From: Flavobacteriales bacterium | GTDB taxonomy: Bacteria > Bacteroidota > Bacteroidia > Flavobacteriales_E > Vicingaceae | Assembly: GCA_020635815.1 (NCBI GenBank) | Contig: JACJZB010000002.1 | Coordinates: 385,053-449,052, forward strand | Reading direction: 5' to 3' | DNA: 64,000 bases | Shown: positions 18,377 to 26,385 of the stretch, piece by piece | How positions within the stretch are numbered: position 1 is the first letter of the stretch | How the letters are laid out: every line of letters begins with the position of its first letter | Position numbers and translations under genes: made by a program | The notes under the pieces: model-generated | Databases searched by the model: none | Seen by the model: the letters and a program-made list of their open reading frames with translations, nothing else | What the model was told of the DNA's origin: nothing

Positions 18377-21300
18377 TTATCTTAATAAAGTAATGTTTCC
18401 TACTTTTTTATCTTGAACCAATAATCCTTTATTATAATAACTATACCTAACAATATAAGGGTATGTTCCATCTGGAGCCATCTCTCCTGAGTTTATTTCT
18501 CCATCCCAAAATCCTTCGATGTTTTCCCAAGAATATATCAACTGCCCCCACCTGTTAAAAATCATTACTTCTAATAAGGCAATATTTTCACTGACTACTT
18601 TAAAAACCTTGTTGTGATTGTCTCCGTTAGGGGTAAATACATTAGGAACCCATAGCGTAAAAGGACAGTCTTCAATAACTTCGATGTCATCAACACCACT
18701 ACATCCTTCTACATCTGTAACTACTACACTATAAGTTCCCGAGGCTTCTACCAACAATGTCGGGTTACTGCTTCCATCATTCCATGAGTAAGAAGTATAT
18801 CCCGCACCTGGGGTCAATAAAATAGCTTCATTACAAAAAAGGGTGTCATTACCTAAACTTATTACGAGGTTTGGAAAAATTGTTAGATTTAAGGTAACGA
18901 TACTATCACAACCATTAGCTGCTCCGCCTACTATAGTGTGTGTTGCTGTGGTATTGCTACTTGTGTAAGTGTTGCCGTCTATCCAGGTGTAATTACCGCA
19001 AGCTGTTTGTACATCGGTACTATTTACAGCATTACTTATTGTTAGGTTTAAGGTAACTACACTATCACAACCATTAGCTGCTCCGCCTACTATGGTGTGT
19101 GTTGCTGTGGTATTGCTACTTGTGTAGGTGTTGCCATCTATCCAAGTGTAATTGCCGCAAGTTGTTTGTACATCGGTACTATTTACAGCATTACTTATTG
19201 TTAGGTTTAAGGTAACTACACTATCACAACCATTAGCTGCTCCGCCTACTATGGTGTGTGTTGCTGTGGTGTTGCTACTTGTATAGGTGTTGCCATCTAT
19301 CCAGGTGTAATTGCCGCAAGTTGTTTGTACATCGGTACTATTTACAGCATTACTTATTGTTAGGTTTAAGGTAACTACACTATCACAACCATTAGCTGCT
19401 CCGCCTACTATGGTGTGTGTTGCTGTGGTATTGCTACTTGTGTAGGTGTTGCCATCTATCCAAGTGTAATTGCCGCAAGTTGTTTGTACGTCGGTTCCTG
19501 CTGTAGCTTCATTTACTGTTACAACAACGCTATCCATGTTGGTACAACCATTAATGTTTGTCCCTGTAACATGATAGGTTGTGTTTACTCCTGGTGTTAC
19601 AGGGTGTGTTTGTCCTGCTCCTAATGAATTGTCCCATGTATATGTTACTGCTCCACTTGCAGAAACAACAATTGACTGTCCTGAACATATCGTGGTATCG
19701 TTACTAGCTATTAATGCTGGAATATATGACGCTAATGTTACATATTGTGTTGAATTGTTTGGAAGGTGGGCAACAGATATATTACTTACTGAAACAACCC
19801 CTGCGGTGTTGGTAATAACGACTCCTGTCCCATCGTTATTTGTATAATAGTTCGTCCCTCCATTTGAAAAATCTCCATCATCATCAACTAAAAAGTATAA
19901 ACAATTTGTGGTTAAATTTGATGATGCACAGGCATTCAATGTGAAATCAAAACTAACATCTTCTGTAATATTTGTTTTGGTTACCTTCCATTCACGCTCA
20001 AGTCGTCCTGTGCTAGTAAGGTTAGGTATTGTTGGTACTTCTGCATTTGAAACTGTAGTCTCACACATTTTACCTTGATTATCGCCAACCAATAAATAAG
20101 AAATATCACTACTAAAACTCCCTGTGTTTGCTGCATTGGAGGATTGTAATGTATTCAAATAAATTCTTGTGGTGTCATTAAGTGTGTGCGATTGCTTTTG
20201 CTCTAAAGCCTCATCATCATCTCTTCCTATTCCAATAATATTTTCTCCATAAGTTGAAACTGTATAAATAATATTCCCATTGGAACTATAATAATCATTT
20301 GTTAATGTAATCCCATATTTTACTGCTAGATATGATTCTATTTGTTCTTTGATGGTTGAGCCTTCTTTACTTTCATTGTAAACAATAACTTCTGCTATCT
20401 CCCCCAAATAAAAATTTTTAAACAAACTATTATCATCATCCCAGTGTCCTCCTACACTATTAAATGTTGCTTTTGTGTTTTTGTTAGCTACCCCATTAAG
20501 TTGGGCAACAAAAGCTCCATCTACGAACGTTTTTTTATTATTTAATGTAGTGTTATAAGTAAAATGTGCAAGTGTTTGTTCATTGGCTGTTACTACACCA
20601 GCAGGACTATTATTCACTCCAACATTATTAAATCGATCGTCAATTCCTCCGTCAGTATGTATTCTAGTAGTAATCCATTCGTTGGTATTATTTTCACCAG
20701 CATGAACAAGTGTTTGATTGTTAGCGGTTAAGTCGTTTCTAAACACTACAAAAATTGAGTAATTCTCATCGCTTGGACTAATTGTTGCATCTGGCAAAGT
20801 AAAAAATGAACTTCCATCTAAATATACAGATGGATTATAATTAAATTGAAAAGCGGCTGCATCTCTGTATTTTGGAGCAGAAGCATTAGTTCCATCATTT
20901 CCGTTTCCTGATTGATCAACCCATGTTGTAATGGTTGTATTATCAATTACAACCCCTCCATTGTCATTAGCTTTAAGCCATAGGTTTAGGTCATTAGATT
21001 CGTTTCCTGGTGATTGAGTATAAGTGCATCCTGAAAAACCAGAATAATATACATCAAAAGAAATATTGTCTATAAAACTCGCTCCTCCTGCTTCTTGGTC
21101 GAATACCATTCCGTTGATATTTGCTGGATTAGTTTGATCTGCAGCAGCTGTATTAAATCCCATATTAATATTCGATAAGGTGGCGTGTGCTGTCCAAGAT
21201 CCGCTAGATGCATGGTCTTTATAAAAAACTGTCGCTGCTCCTTGTCCTGAGTTCGCTAATAAATCTACACACAACCTTACCCTGCACCATTCAGATGGTC

Positions 21301-21865
21301 GAGCTCCAGTCGCTACATTTGCACCTGTTGCATCATATACACGAATATTAGATTGTGATGTTCCTATCCCAAAACTAATTTCATTTGCATCTGCAGTATT
21401 ACAATTTGTAGAAAAGTTACCATCATTATCACTATCATACCCTACTCGTAGCTGTTTTCCCCAATAGTTACCATCCCAATCTACTTCCATTACCACAGCT
21501 TCTGCTCCAGCGAAAGTTGGTATACTCCAATTGGCATCATTAACTCGACTGCAATAGGCATGTTGGTTTCCATATCCAAAGGTAACCCCTCCAGGAGTGT
21601 TCAAAGCTTGCGAACTAGTGTAGGTTCCGCTACCAGTAGAGGTAAAAATTCCTGGAGGAAGCTCTGTTCCAGCTGCTGGCGGACAAACATTTCCATTGTT
21701 AACAGTACTATAACTATTATGTACAAACCAATTATCTTGACCGTGAATTGAAATGTTAGGTGTTAAGCTTTCAAAATCATACATTACTGAAGTTTGAGCA
21801 AAGCATACATTAATAACACCTATTAAAAGAAATCCAATAAAAAAACTATTTGTTATACGATTCAT
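18377..21865 (-). CDS. Large secreted protein with LamG-like region, four 53-residue repeats and type B T9SS C-terminal domain
   Basis: The 1162-residue product has a signal peptide (ending in VCFAQ), an N-terminal beta-rich domain (about 25-280), a LamG/concanavalin-like region (about 285-520) ending in IESYLAVKYGITL, a middle domain ending near residue 720, an Ig-like stretch, and four 53-residue tandem repeats (791-1002; core TTCGNYTWIDGNTY, GGAANGCDSVVTL). It ends in a gliding-motility-type (type B, CHU_C) sorting domain: LWVPNVFTPNGDNHN, FNRWGQLIY, GNITLLR. T9SS would carry it to the cell surface. The LamG-like part is nearly the same as in the next gene upstream. No PorP/SprF partner is adjacent. 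A role in adhesion is inferred. Confidence 0.88.
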   Translation of the reverse strand: MNRITNSFFIGFLLIGVINVCFAQTSVMYDFESLTPNISIHGQDNWFVHNSYSTVNNGNVCPPAAGTELPPGIFTSTGSGTYTSSQALNTPGGVTFGYGNQHAYCSRVNDANWSIPTFAGAEAVVMEVDWDGNYWGKQLRVGYDSDNDGNFSTNCNTADANEISFGIGTSQSNIRVYDATGANVATGARPSEWCRVRLCVDLLANSGQGAATVFYKDHASSGSWTAHATLSNINMGFNTAAADQTNPANINGMVFDQEAGGASFIDNISFDVYYSGFSGCTYTQSPGNESNDLNLWLKANDNGGVVIDNTTITTWVDQSGNGNDGTNASAPKYRDAAAFQFNYNPSVYLDGSSFFTLPDATISPSDENYSIFVVFRNDLTANNQTLVHAGENNTNEWITTRIHTDGGIDDRFNNVGVNNSPAGVVTANEQTLAHFTYNTTLNNKKTFVDGAFVAQLNGVANKNTKATFNSVGGHWDDDNSLFKNFYLGEIAEVIVYNESKEGSTIKEQIESYLAVKYGITLTNDYYSSNGNIIYTVSTYGENIIGIGRDDDEALEQKQSHTLNDTTRIYLNTLQSSNAANTGSFSSDISYLLVGDNQGKMCETTVSNAEVPTIPNLTSTGRLEREWKVTKTNITEDVSFDFTLNACASSNLTTNCLYFLVDDDGDFSNGGTNYYTNNDGTGVVITNTAGVVSVSNISVAHLPNNSTQYVTLASYIPALIASNDTTICSGQSIVVSASGAVTYTWDNSLGAGQTHPVTPGVNTTYHVTGTNINGCTNMDSVVVTVNEATAGTDVQTTCGNYTWIDGNTYTSSNTTATHTIVGGAANGCDSVVTLNLTISNAVNSTDVQTTCGNYTWIDGNTYTSSNTTATHTIVGGAANGCDSVVTLNLTISNAVNSTDVQTTCGNYTWIDGNTYTSSNTTATHTIVGGAANGCDSVVTLNLTISNAVNSTDVQTACGNYTWIDGNTYTSSNTTATHTIVGGAANGCDSIVTLNLTIFPNLVISLGNDTLFCNEAILLTPGAGYTSYSWNDGSSNPTLLVEASGTYSVVVTDVEGCSGVDDIEVIEDCPFTLWVPNVFTPNGDNHNKVFKVVSENIALLEVMIFNRWGQLIYSWENIEGFWDGEINSGEMAPDGTYPYIVRYSYYNKGLLVQDKKVGNITLLR
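18860..19495 (-). repeat. Four in-frame tandem repeats of 159 bp
   Basis: The coding sequence for residues 791-1002 of the large secreted protein consists of four 159-bp units that are nearly the same at the DNA level; the last is the most divergent at its end. Such perfect coding repeats can gain or lose units by slippage or recombination. Confidence 0.93.
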
Positions 21866-22235
21866 CTTTCTTATAAATATTTATTACAAAGATGGTTAAA
21901 CCAGTATTAATAAGTTCTTTTAAAAGGTTATCAAATCGTTTCAAAACAATCAATTAAGGGTGTTTTCAAGCTTTTTAAGTAATATTATAACACAAAAAAG
22001 ACATACTTGCCAATAAGATGAAAATAGTTAAAGTAGTAATGTAAAACTTTTGTATAAAAGAAACACCTTCATTTCTTTGATACATTGTAACATATAATAA
22101 CAATATTGATTTTTTAAATCTTAACATTTTGTATGTTGTAACTTTGGGCTAACCTATCTTAATATGCTTTTTATTAAACTTTTCACACAAGACTAAAATT
22201 ATTAGCATGATTCGTTCTTCTAAAAGCTTCTTTTT
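21866..22235. other. 370-bp intergenic stretch upstream of the 1162-residue protein gene
   Basis: Apart from the promoter-like box at 21887-21894 and the conserved motif at 21925-21966, this stretch is AT-rich sequence with no open frame of note, no clear terminator and no RNA gene that I can recognise. Confidence 0.6.
21887..21966 (-). promoter_or_regulatory. Conserved upstream motif plus -7-like box, copy A
   Basis: A 42-bp motif (21925-21966; plus-strand parts aggttatcaaatcg and caattaagggtgtttt) lies 31 bp from a CATCTTTG box (21887-21894, minus strand). The start codon is at 21865. The same arrangement occurs before the two paralogous genes at 24182 and 26289, with the same 31-bp spacing. 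Confidence 0.6.
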
Positions 22236-24182
22236 TTAATTGTTAATTCCAACCATGTACAATTCATGATCAAAATACTTTTCATTATTTATAGAAGCTC
22301 TAATGGTATAGCTACCCTCTACTAAAAAAGATACATCGCTTGATACTTTATTAATGCCTTTATTTAATGTTATCTTTTCTTGATATACTACCTTGCCTAT
22401 TTTATCGTATATTGTTAAACTTCCTGTGCTAGATAGCGTTGAGTTAATTATTAAATTAATTTTCCCAACTCCTGGGTTTGGGTACACATTGACGATATCT
22501 ATCCCTTGAATAAGTACCGGTACTATTTGAGATTTTGATGATGCTCCATCAAAATCGGTTTGTTTTAAACGATAATAAGAGGTTCCTCGGTAAGGAGCAT
22601 TATCAAAATTGATATAATTTAGCGTTACTGAAGAGTTTCCTGCTCCATCAACTTCTAACAAATCCTCCCAACTTACAGCATCTCTAGATCGCTCTACAGT
22701 AAAGTAATCATTGTTAATTTCTGTTACTGTTTGCCAATCCAACTGTACTTTGGTTTGATTGACAGGTTTTGCATTAAAATATAATAACTCTACAGGTAAT
22801 GGGGTTGCAGCATCTACTGAGGCTATTGTTATGTATTTTGTGGTATTGTTGGGTATTTGTGTTGTAGAAATTCCCGAAACGGTTATTATCCCTCCGCTGT
22901 ATGAAAACGATAAACCACCACCAGCTGCATATATCGTTGCGTTAGAAAAATCTCCATCATCATCTACCAACAATCGTAAATCTGCTGGTGTAACTGAAGC
23001 TGGTATAGCACATGCATTTAATGTGAAATCGCCACTAAAACTTCCTGAAAAATTCGTTTTGGTTACTTTCCATTCTCGTTCTAATCGAGAGTATATGCCT
23101 ACTGGCTTTTCTGTTGCTGCAGCAGGAGTATGACACATTTTACCTTGATTATCGCCAACCAATACATAAGAAATATCACTACTAAAACTTCCTGTGTTTG
23201 CTGCATTGGAGGCTTGTAATGTATTCAAATAAATTCTTGTCGTGTCATTAAGTGTGTGCGATTGCTTTTGCTCTAAAGCCTCATCATCATCTCTTCCTAT
23301 TCCTATTACATTATTGTGGTATGTTGCACTTAAGGATGCGTCCCACATCGTTGCTCCATTTGTTCCAAGATAATCTCCTGCTGTTCCTCCTGCAGAGTTA
23401 TCTAGTGTAATCCCATATTTTACTGCTAGATATGATTCAATTTGTTCTTTGATGGTTGAACTTTCTTTTCTTTCGTTGTAAACGATAACTTCCGCTATCT
23501 CCCCCAAATAAAAATTTTTAAACAAACTATTATCATCATCCCAGTGTCCTCCTACACTATTAAATGTTGTTTTTGTGTTTTTGTTAGCCACTCCATTTAG
23601 TTGAGCAATTAAAGCTCCATCCAAGTACGTTTTTTTATTATTTAATGTAGTGCTATAAGTAAAATGTGAAAGTGTTTGTTCATTGGCTGTTACTACACCA
23701 GCAGGACTATTATTCGATCCAGTATTATTAAATCTATCATGAATTCCCCCGTCAGAAAGTAGTCTAATTGTAATCCATTCGTTGAGATTATTTTCGCCTG
23801 CATGAACTAGCGTATGTTTGTTAGCGGTTAAGTCGTTTCTAAACACTACAAAAAATGAATAATTTGCATCTGCGGGGCTTATTGTTGCATCTGGTAAGGT
23901 AAATAATGAACTTCCATCTAAATATACAGATGGATTATAATTAAATTGAAAAGCGGCTGCATCTCTGTATTTTGGAGCAGAAAGATTTGTTCCGTTATTC
24001 CCGTTTCCTGATTGATCAACCCATGTTGTAATGGTTGTATTATCAATTACAACACCACCATTATCATCAGCCTTAAGCCATAGGTTTAAATCATTAGATT
24101 CGTTTCCTGGTGATTGAGCAGAACTTATATTTGTAACGATAATTAAAAAAACTCCAATAAAAAATCTGATTAAACAATTCAT
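22236..24182 (-). CDS. Secreted LamG-like protein with type A T9SS sorting domain
   Basis: I use the ATG at 24182 (648 residues), because it begins a clean signal peptide (MNCLIRFFIGVFLIIVTNIS, then SAQ); the longer reading from 24317 adds an unlikely tail. The mature protein starts with the LamG-like region (QSPGNESNDLNLWLK to YLAVKYGITLD), then a middle domain (DDDEALEQKQSH, REWKVTKTNF), a linker TPLPVELLYFNAK, a fibronectin-like part, and a type A sorting domain (VNVYPNPGVGKINLIINS, IYDKIGKVVYQE). The head matches the neighbour at 18377-21865 and the tail matches the neighbour at 24352-26289, so the gene is a mosaic. Cell-surface or released product via T9SS; function unknown. Confidence 0.88.
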   Translation of the reverse strand: MNCLIRFFIGVFLIIVTNISSAQSPGNESNDLNLWLKADDNGGVVIDNTTITTWVDQSGNGNNGTNLSAPKYRDAAAFQFNYNPSVYLDGSSLFTLPDATISPADANYSFFVVFRNDLTANKHTLVHAGENNLNEWITIRLLSDGGIHDRFNNTGSNNSPAGVVTANEQTLSHFTYSTTLNNKKTYLDGALIAQLNGVANKNTKTTFNSVGGHWDDDNSLFKNFYLGEIAEVIVYNERKESSTIKEQIESYLAVKYGITLDNSAGGTAGDYLGTNGATMWDASLSATYHNNVIGIGRDDDEALEQKQSHTLNDTTRIYLNTLQASNAANTGSFSSDISYVLVGDNQGKMCHTPAAATEKPVGIYSRLEREWKVTKTNFSGSFSGDFTLNACAIPASVTPADLRLLVDDDGDFSNATIYAAGGGLSFSYSGGIITVSGISTTQIPNNTTKYITIASVDAATPLPVELLYFNAKPVNQTKVQLDWQTVTEINNDYFTVERSRDAVSWEDLLEVDGAGNSSVTLNYINFDNAPYRGTSYYRLKQTDFDGASSKSQIVPVLIQGIDIVNVYPNPGVGKINLIINSTLSSTGSLTIYDKIGKVVYQEKITLNKGINKVSSDVSFLVEGSYTIRASINNEKYFDHELYMVGINN

Positions 24183-24209
24183 CTTTAATTTGTAATTTGA
24201 TGTGAATAA

Positions 24210-24289
24210 CAAATATATGTAACCCACAATATACTTAAGGCCATTAAAGGTTAACAAATCGTTACAAAACAATAAATTAAGGGTGTTTT
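24210..24289 (-). promoter_or_regulatory. Conserved upstream motif plus -7-like box, copy B
   Basis: A 42-bp motif at 24248-24289 (39 of 42 bases as in copy A, no gaps by eye) lies 31 bp from TATATTTG (24210-24217, minus strand), an exact TAnnTTTG box. The start codon follows 27 bases further on. On the minus strand the motif holds near direct repeats, TTGTAACG and TTGTTAACC, about one helical turn apart. Confidence 0.65.
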
Positions 24290-24351
24290 TTGCCTTTTTG
24301 AGTGAATAATAACACAAAAATCAGCGTTCTTCTCCTAAAAGCTTCTTTTTT

Positions 24352-26289
24352 TTAATTGTTACTTCCAACCATGTACAATTCATGATCAAAATACTTCCCA
24401 TTACTTATGGAAGCTCTAATTGTATAGCTACCCTCTACTAAAAAAGTTACATCTCTTGATACTTTATTAATACCTTTAATTAATGTTATCTTTTCTTGAT
24501 ATACTACCTTGCCTATTTTATCATATATTGTTATGTTTCCAATATCTGATAGCGTTGAGTTAATTATTAAGTTAATCTCTCCAGCTCCTGGGTTTGGATA
24601 CACATTAACGATATCTATCCCTTGAATAAGTACGGGTACTATTTGAGATTTTGATGATGATCCATCAAAATCGGTTTGTTTTAAACGATAATAAGAGGTT
24701 CCTCGGTAAGGTGCATTATCAAAATTGATATAACTTAACGTTACTGAAGAATTCCCTGCTCCATCAACTTCTAACAAATCCTCCCAACTTACAGCGTCTC
24801 TAGATCGCTCAACTGTAAAATAATCGTTGTTAATTTCTGTTACTGTTTGCCAATCTAACTGTACTTTGTTCTGACTTACTGCTTTTGCATTAAAATATAA
24901 TAACTCTACAGGTAGTGGGGTATTCGCATCAACTGAGGCTATTGTTATGTATTTTGTGGTATTATTGGGTATTTGTGTTGTAGAAATCCCCGAAACGGTT
25001 ATTATTCCTCCGCTGTATGAGAAAGATAAACCACCACCAGCTGCATATATCGTTGCATCCGAAAAATCTCCGTCACCATCAACATTATCTACTAATAAAC
25101 GTAAATCCGCTGGATTAACTGTTCCTGATGCTGCACAATTATCAATGGTAATATCAAGGCTAAAAGTACCTGGAAAGTTAGTTTTAGTTACTTTCCATTC
25201 ACGCTCTAATCGAGAGTATATTCCTGCAGGCTTTTCTGCTGCAGAAGAAGGTGTTGCACACAATTTACCTTGATTATGCCCAATTAAAACGTAAGATTCA
25301 TCTACTGCAAATGTCCCTGTGTTTGCTGCATTAGAAGCTTGTAATGTATTCAAATAAATTCGGAGACTATCGTCTGCAGTATGTGATTGCTTTTGTAATA
25401 AAGCTTCAACATCATCCCTACCCAAACCTATTACATCGTTGTGATATGCACCACCAGCAGGAAAAGATGCATCCCAAACCGAAAACGGACTGGTAGTAGG
25501 ATAATAATCTCCTGCTGTTCCTCCTCCTGAGTTATCTAGTGTGATTCCGTATTTTATCGCTAGATATGAATTAACCCTAGTAAATTCTGCAGCAGTAAGT
25601 TGCGTAGGAAAAGATAATGCTTCTGTAATTTGCCCACCGAAATCTGTTGTGGTCACTCCATTAGGAATATCTCCAATGGTAAAAATGCCATTAGAACCTG
25701 AAAATCCAGTATTTGAAAAATTAGCAGAACCGTTTGCACCATCGTTTAAATATGCATTGTCTGGATCGGTTGTATTATAATAAGACGAGAAAATTCCGAA
25801 ATTAGTAGCAGACGCAGGTATTGTTAAAGGGAGCCAAGTTTTAGAATCACTTCTATGAAACACACCTTTCGATTGGATAGTAAATTCTTGATTATTAGAC
25901 GTACAAAAATATCCATAAGCCTGATTTGCAGTTAATAAATTATCATCTGTAAACACCAAAAACAAAGTTCCTTGTGTTGCTGAAAGAGCATCATTAATGG
26001 TTAAACTTCCTCTAAAAAAATCATCGTTATCATCTGTACCTAAAAAAGATATGGAAGGATTATAATTAACATTATTTAAATTTTTGGTAGGACTTGTACC
26101 TCCGGTACTTAAGTTGGGTATATTAACATTCGTAACAGAGTTGCTCCAAGTTGTAGTACCCGCAGTAAAGTTATCAGCTTTAAACCAAGTTCTCGCATTA
26201 GTAACACCTCCAGGTTTATTTTGAGAAAAAATTGAAACAGGAATTATTGTAAAAAGAATTCCAATAAAAAAACTAGTTACATGCATCAT
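24352..26289 (-). CDS. Secreted beta-sandwich protein with type A T9SS sorting domain
   Basis: I prefer the ATG at 26289 (645 residues, MMHVTSFFIGILFTIIPVSI, then FSQ) as signal peptide start. The N-terminal domain (NARTWFKADNFTAGTTTWSN, SPTKNLNNVNYNPSISFLGT, EFTRVNSYLAIKYGITLDNS) has the same overall plan as the LamG-like regions of the two neighbours but is clearly diverged. From about residue 260 onward (GLGRDDVEALLQKQSH, REWKVTKTNF, TPLPVELLYFNAK) it is closely similar to the 648-residue neighbour, including the type A sorting domain NVYPNPGAGEINLIINS. The shared similarity even extends past the stop codons. Exported through T9SS; function unknown. Confidence 0.88.
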   Translation of the reverse strand: MMHVTSFFIGILFTIIPVSIFSQNKPGGVTNARTWFKADNFTAGTTTWSNSVTNVNIPNLSTGGTSPTKNLNNVNYNPSISFLGTDDNDDFFRGSLTINDALSATQGTLFLVFTDDNLLTANQAYGYFCTSNNQEFTIQSKGVFHRSDSKTWLPLTIPASATNFGIFSSYYNTTDPDNAYLNDGANGSANFSNTGFSGSNGIFTIGDIPNGVTTTDFGGQITEALSFPTQLTAAEFTRVNSYLAIKYGITLDNSGGGTAGDYYPTTSPFSVWDASFPAGGAYHNDVIGLGRDDVEALLQKQSHTADDSLRIYLNTLQASNAANTGTFAVDESYVLIGHNQGKLCATPSSAAEKPAGIYSRLEREWKVTKTNFPGTFSLDITIDNCAASGTVNPADLRLLVDNVDGDGDFSDATIYAAGGGLSFSYSGGIITVSGISTTQIPNNTTKYITIASVDANTPLPVELLYFNAKAVSQNKVQLDWQTVTEINNDYFTVERSRDAVSWEDLLEVDGAGNSSVTLSYINFDNAPYRGTSYYRLKQTDFDGSSSKSQIVPVLIQGIDIVNVYPNPGAGEINLIINSTLSDIGNITIYDKIGKVVYQEKITLIKGINKVSRDVTFLVEGSYTIRASISNGKYFDHELYMVGSNN

Positions 26290-26306
26290 AATAAAAGTAT
26301 TTATTA

Positions 26307-26380
26307 CAAATATGGACAAACAGACAATAACAATCCTTTTTTAGAGGTTAACAAATAGTTACAGAACGCAAAATAAAGGG
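26307..26380 (-). promoter_or_regulatory. Conserved upstream motif plus -7-like box, copy C
   Basis: A shorter, more diverged copy of the motif (26345-26380) lies 31 bp from CATATTTG (26307-26314, minus strand). The start codon at 26289 is 18 bases beyond the box. The aggttaacaaat core is kept. Confidence 0.55.
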
Positions 26381-26385
26381 GCTAA

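Noticed and set aside
18860..19495. CRISPR array or non-coding satellite
   Set aside because: The repeats are directly adjacent, have no spacers and keep one reading frame in a secreted protein; there are no cas genes nearby.
19415..19847. Plus-strand open frames rich in Cys and Val opposite the large secreted-protein gene
   Set aside because: They mirror the tandem repeats and the Ig-like region on the coding strand and have no start context or homologue known to me.
24183..24317. 45-residue N-terminal extension of the 648-residue secreted protein
   Set aside because: It would bury the clean signal peptide inside the protein and run through the conserved upstream motif and promoter-like box.
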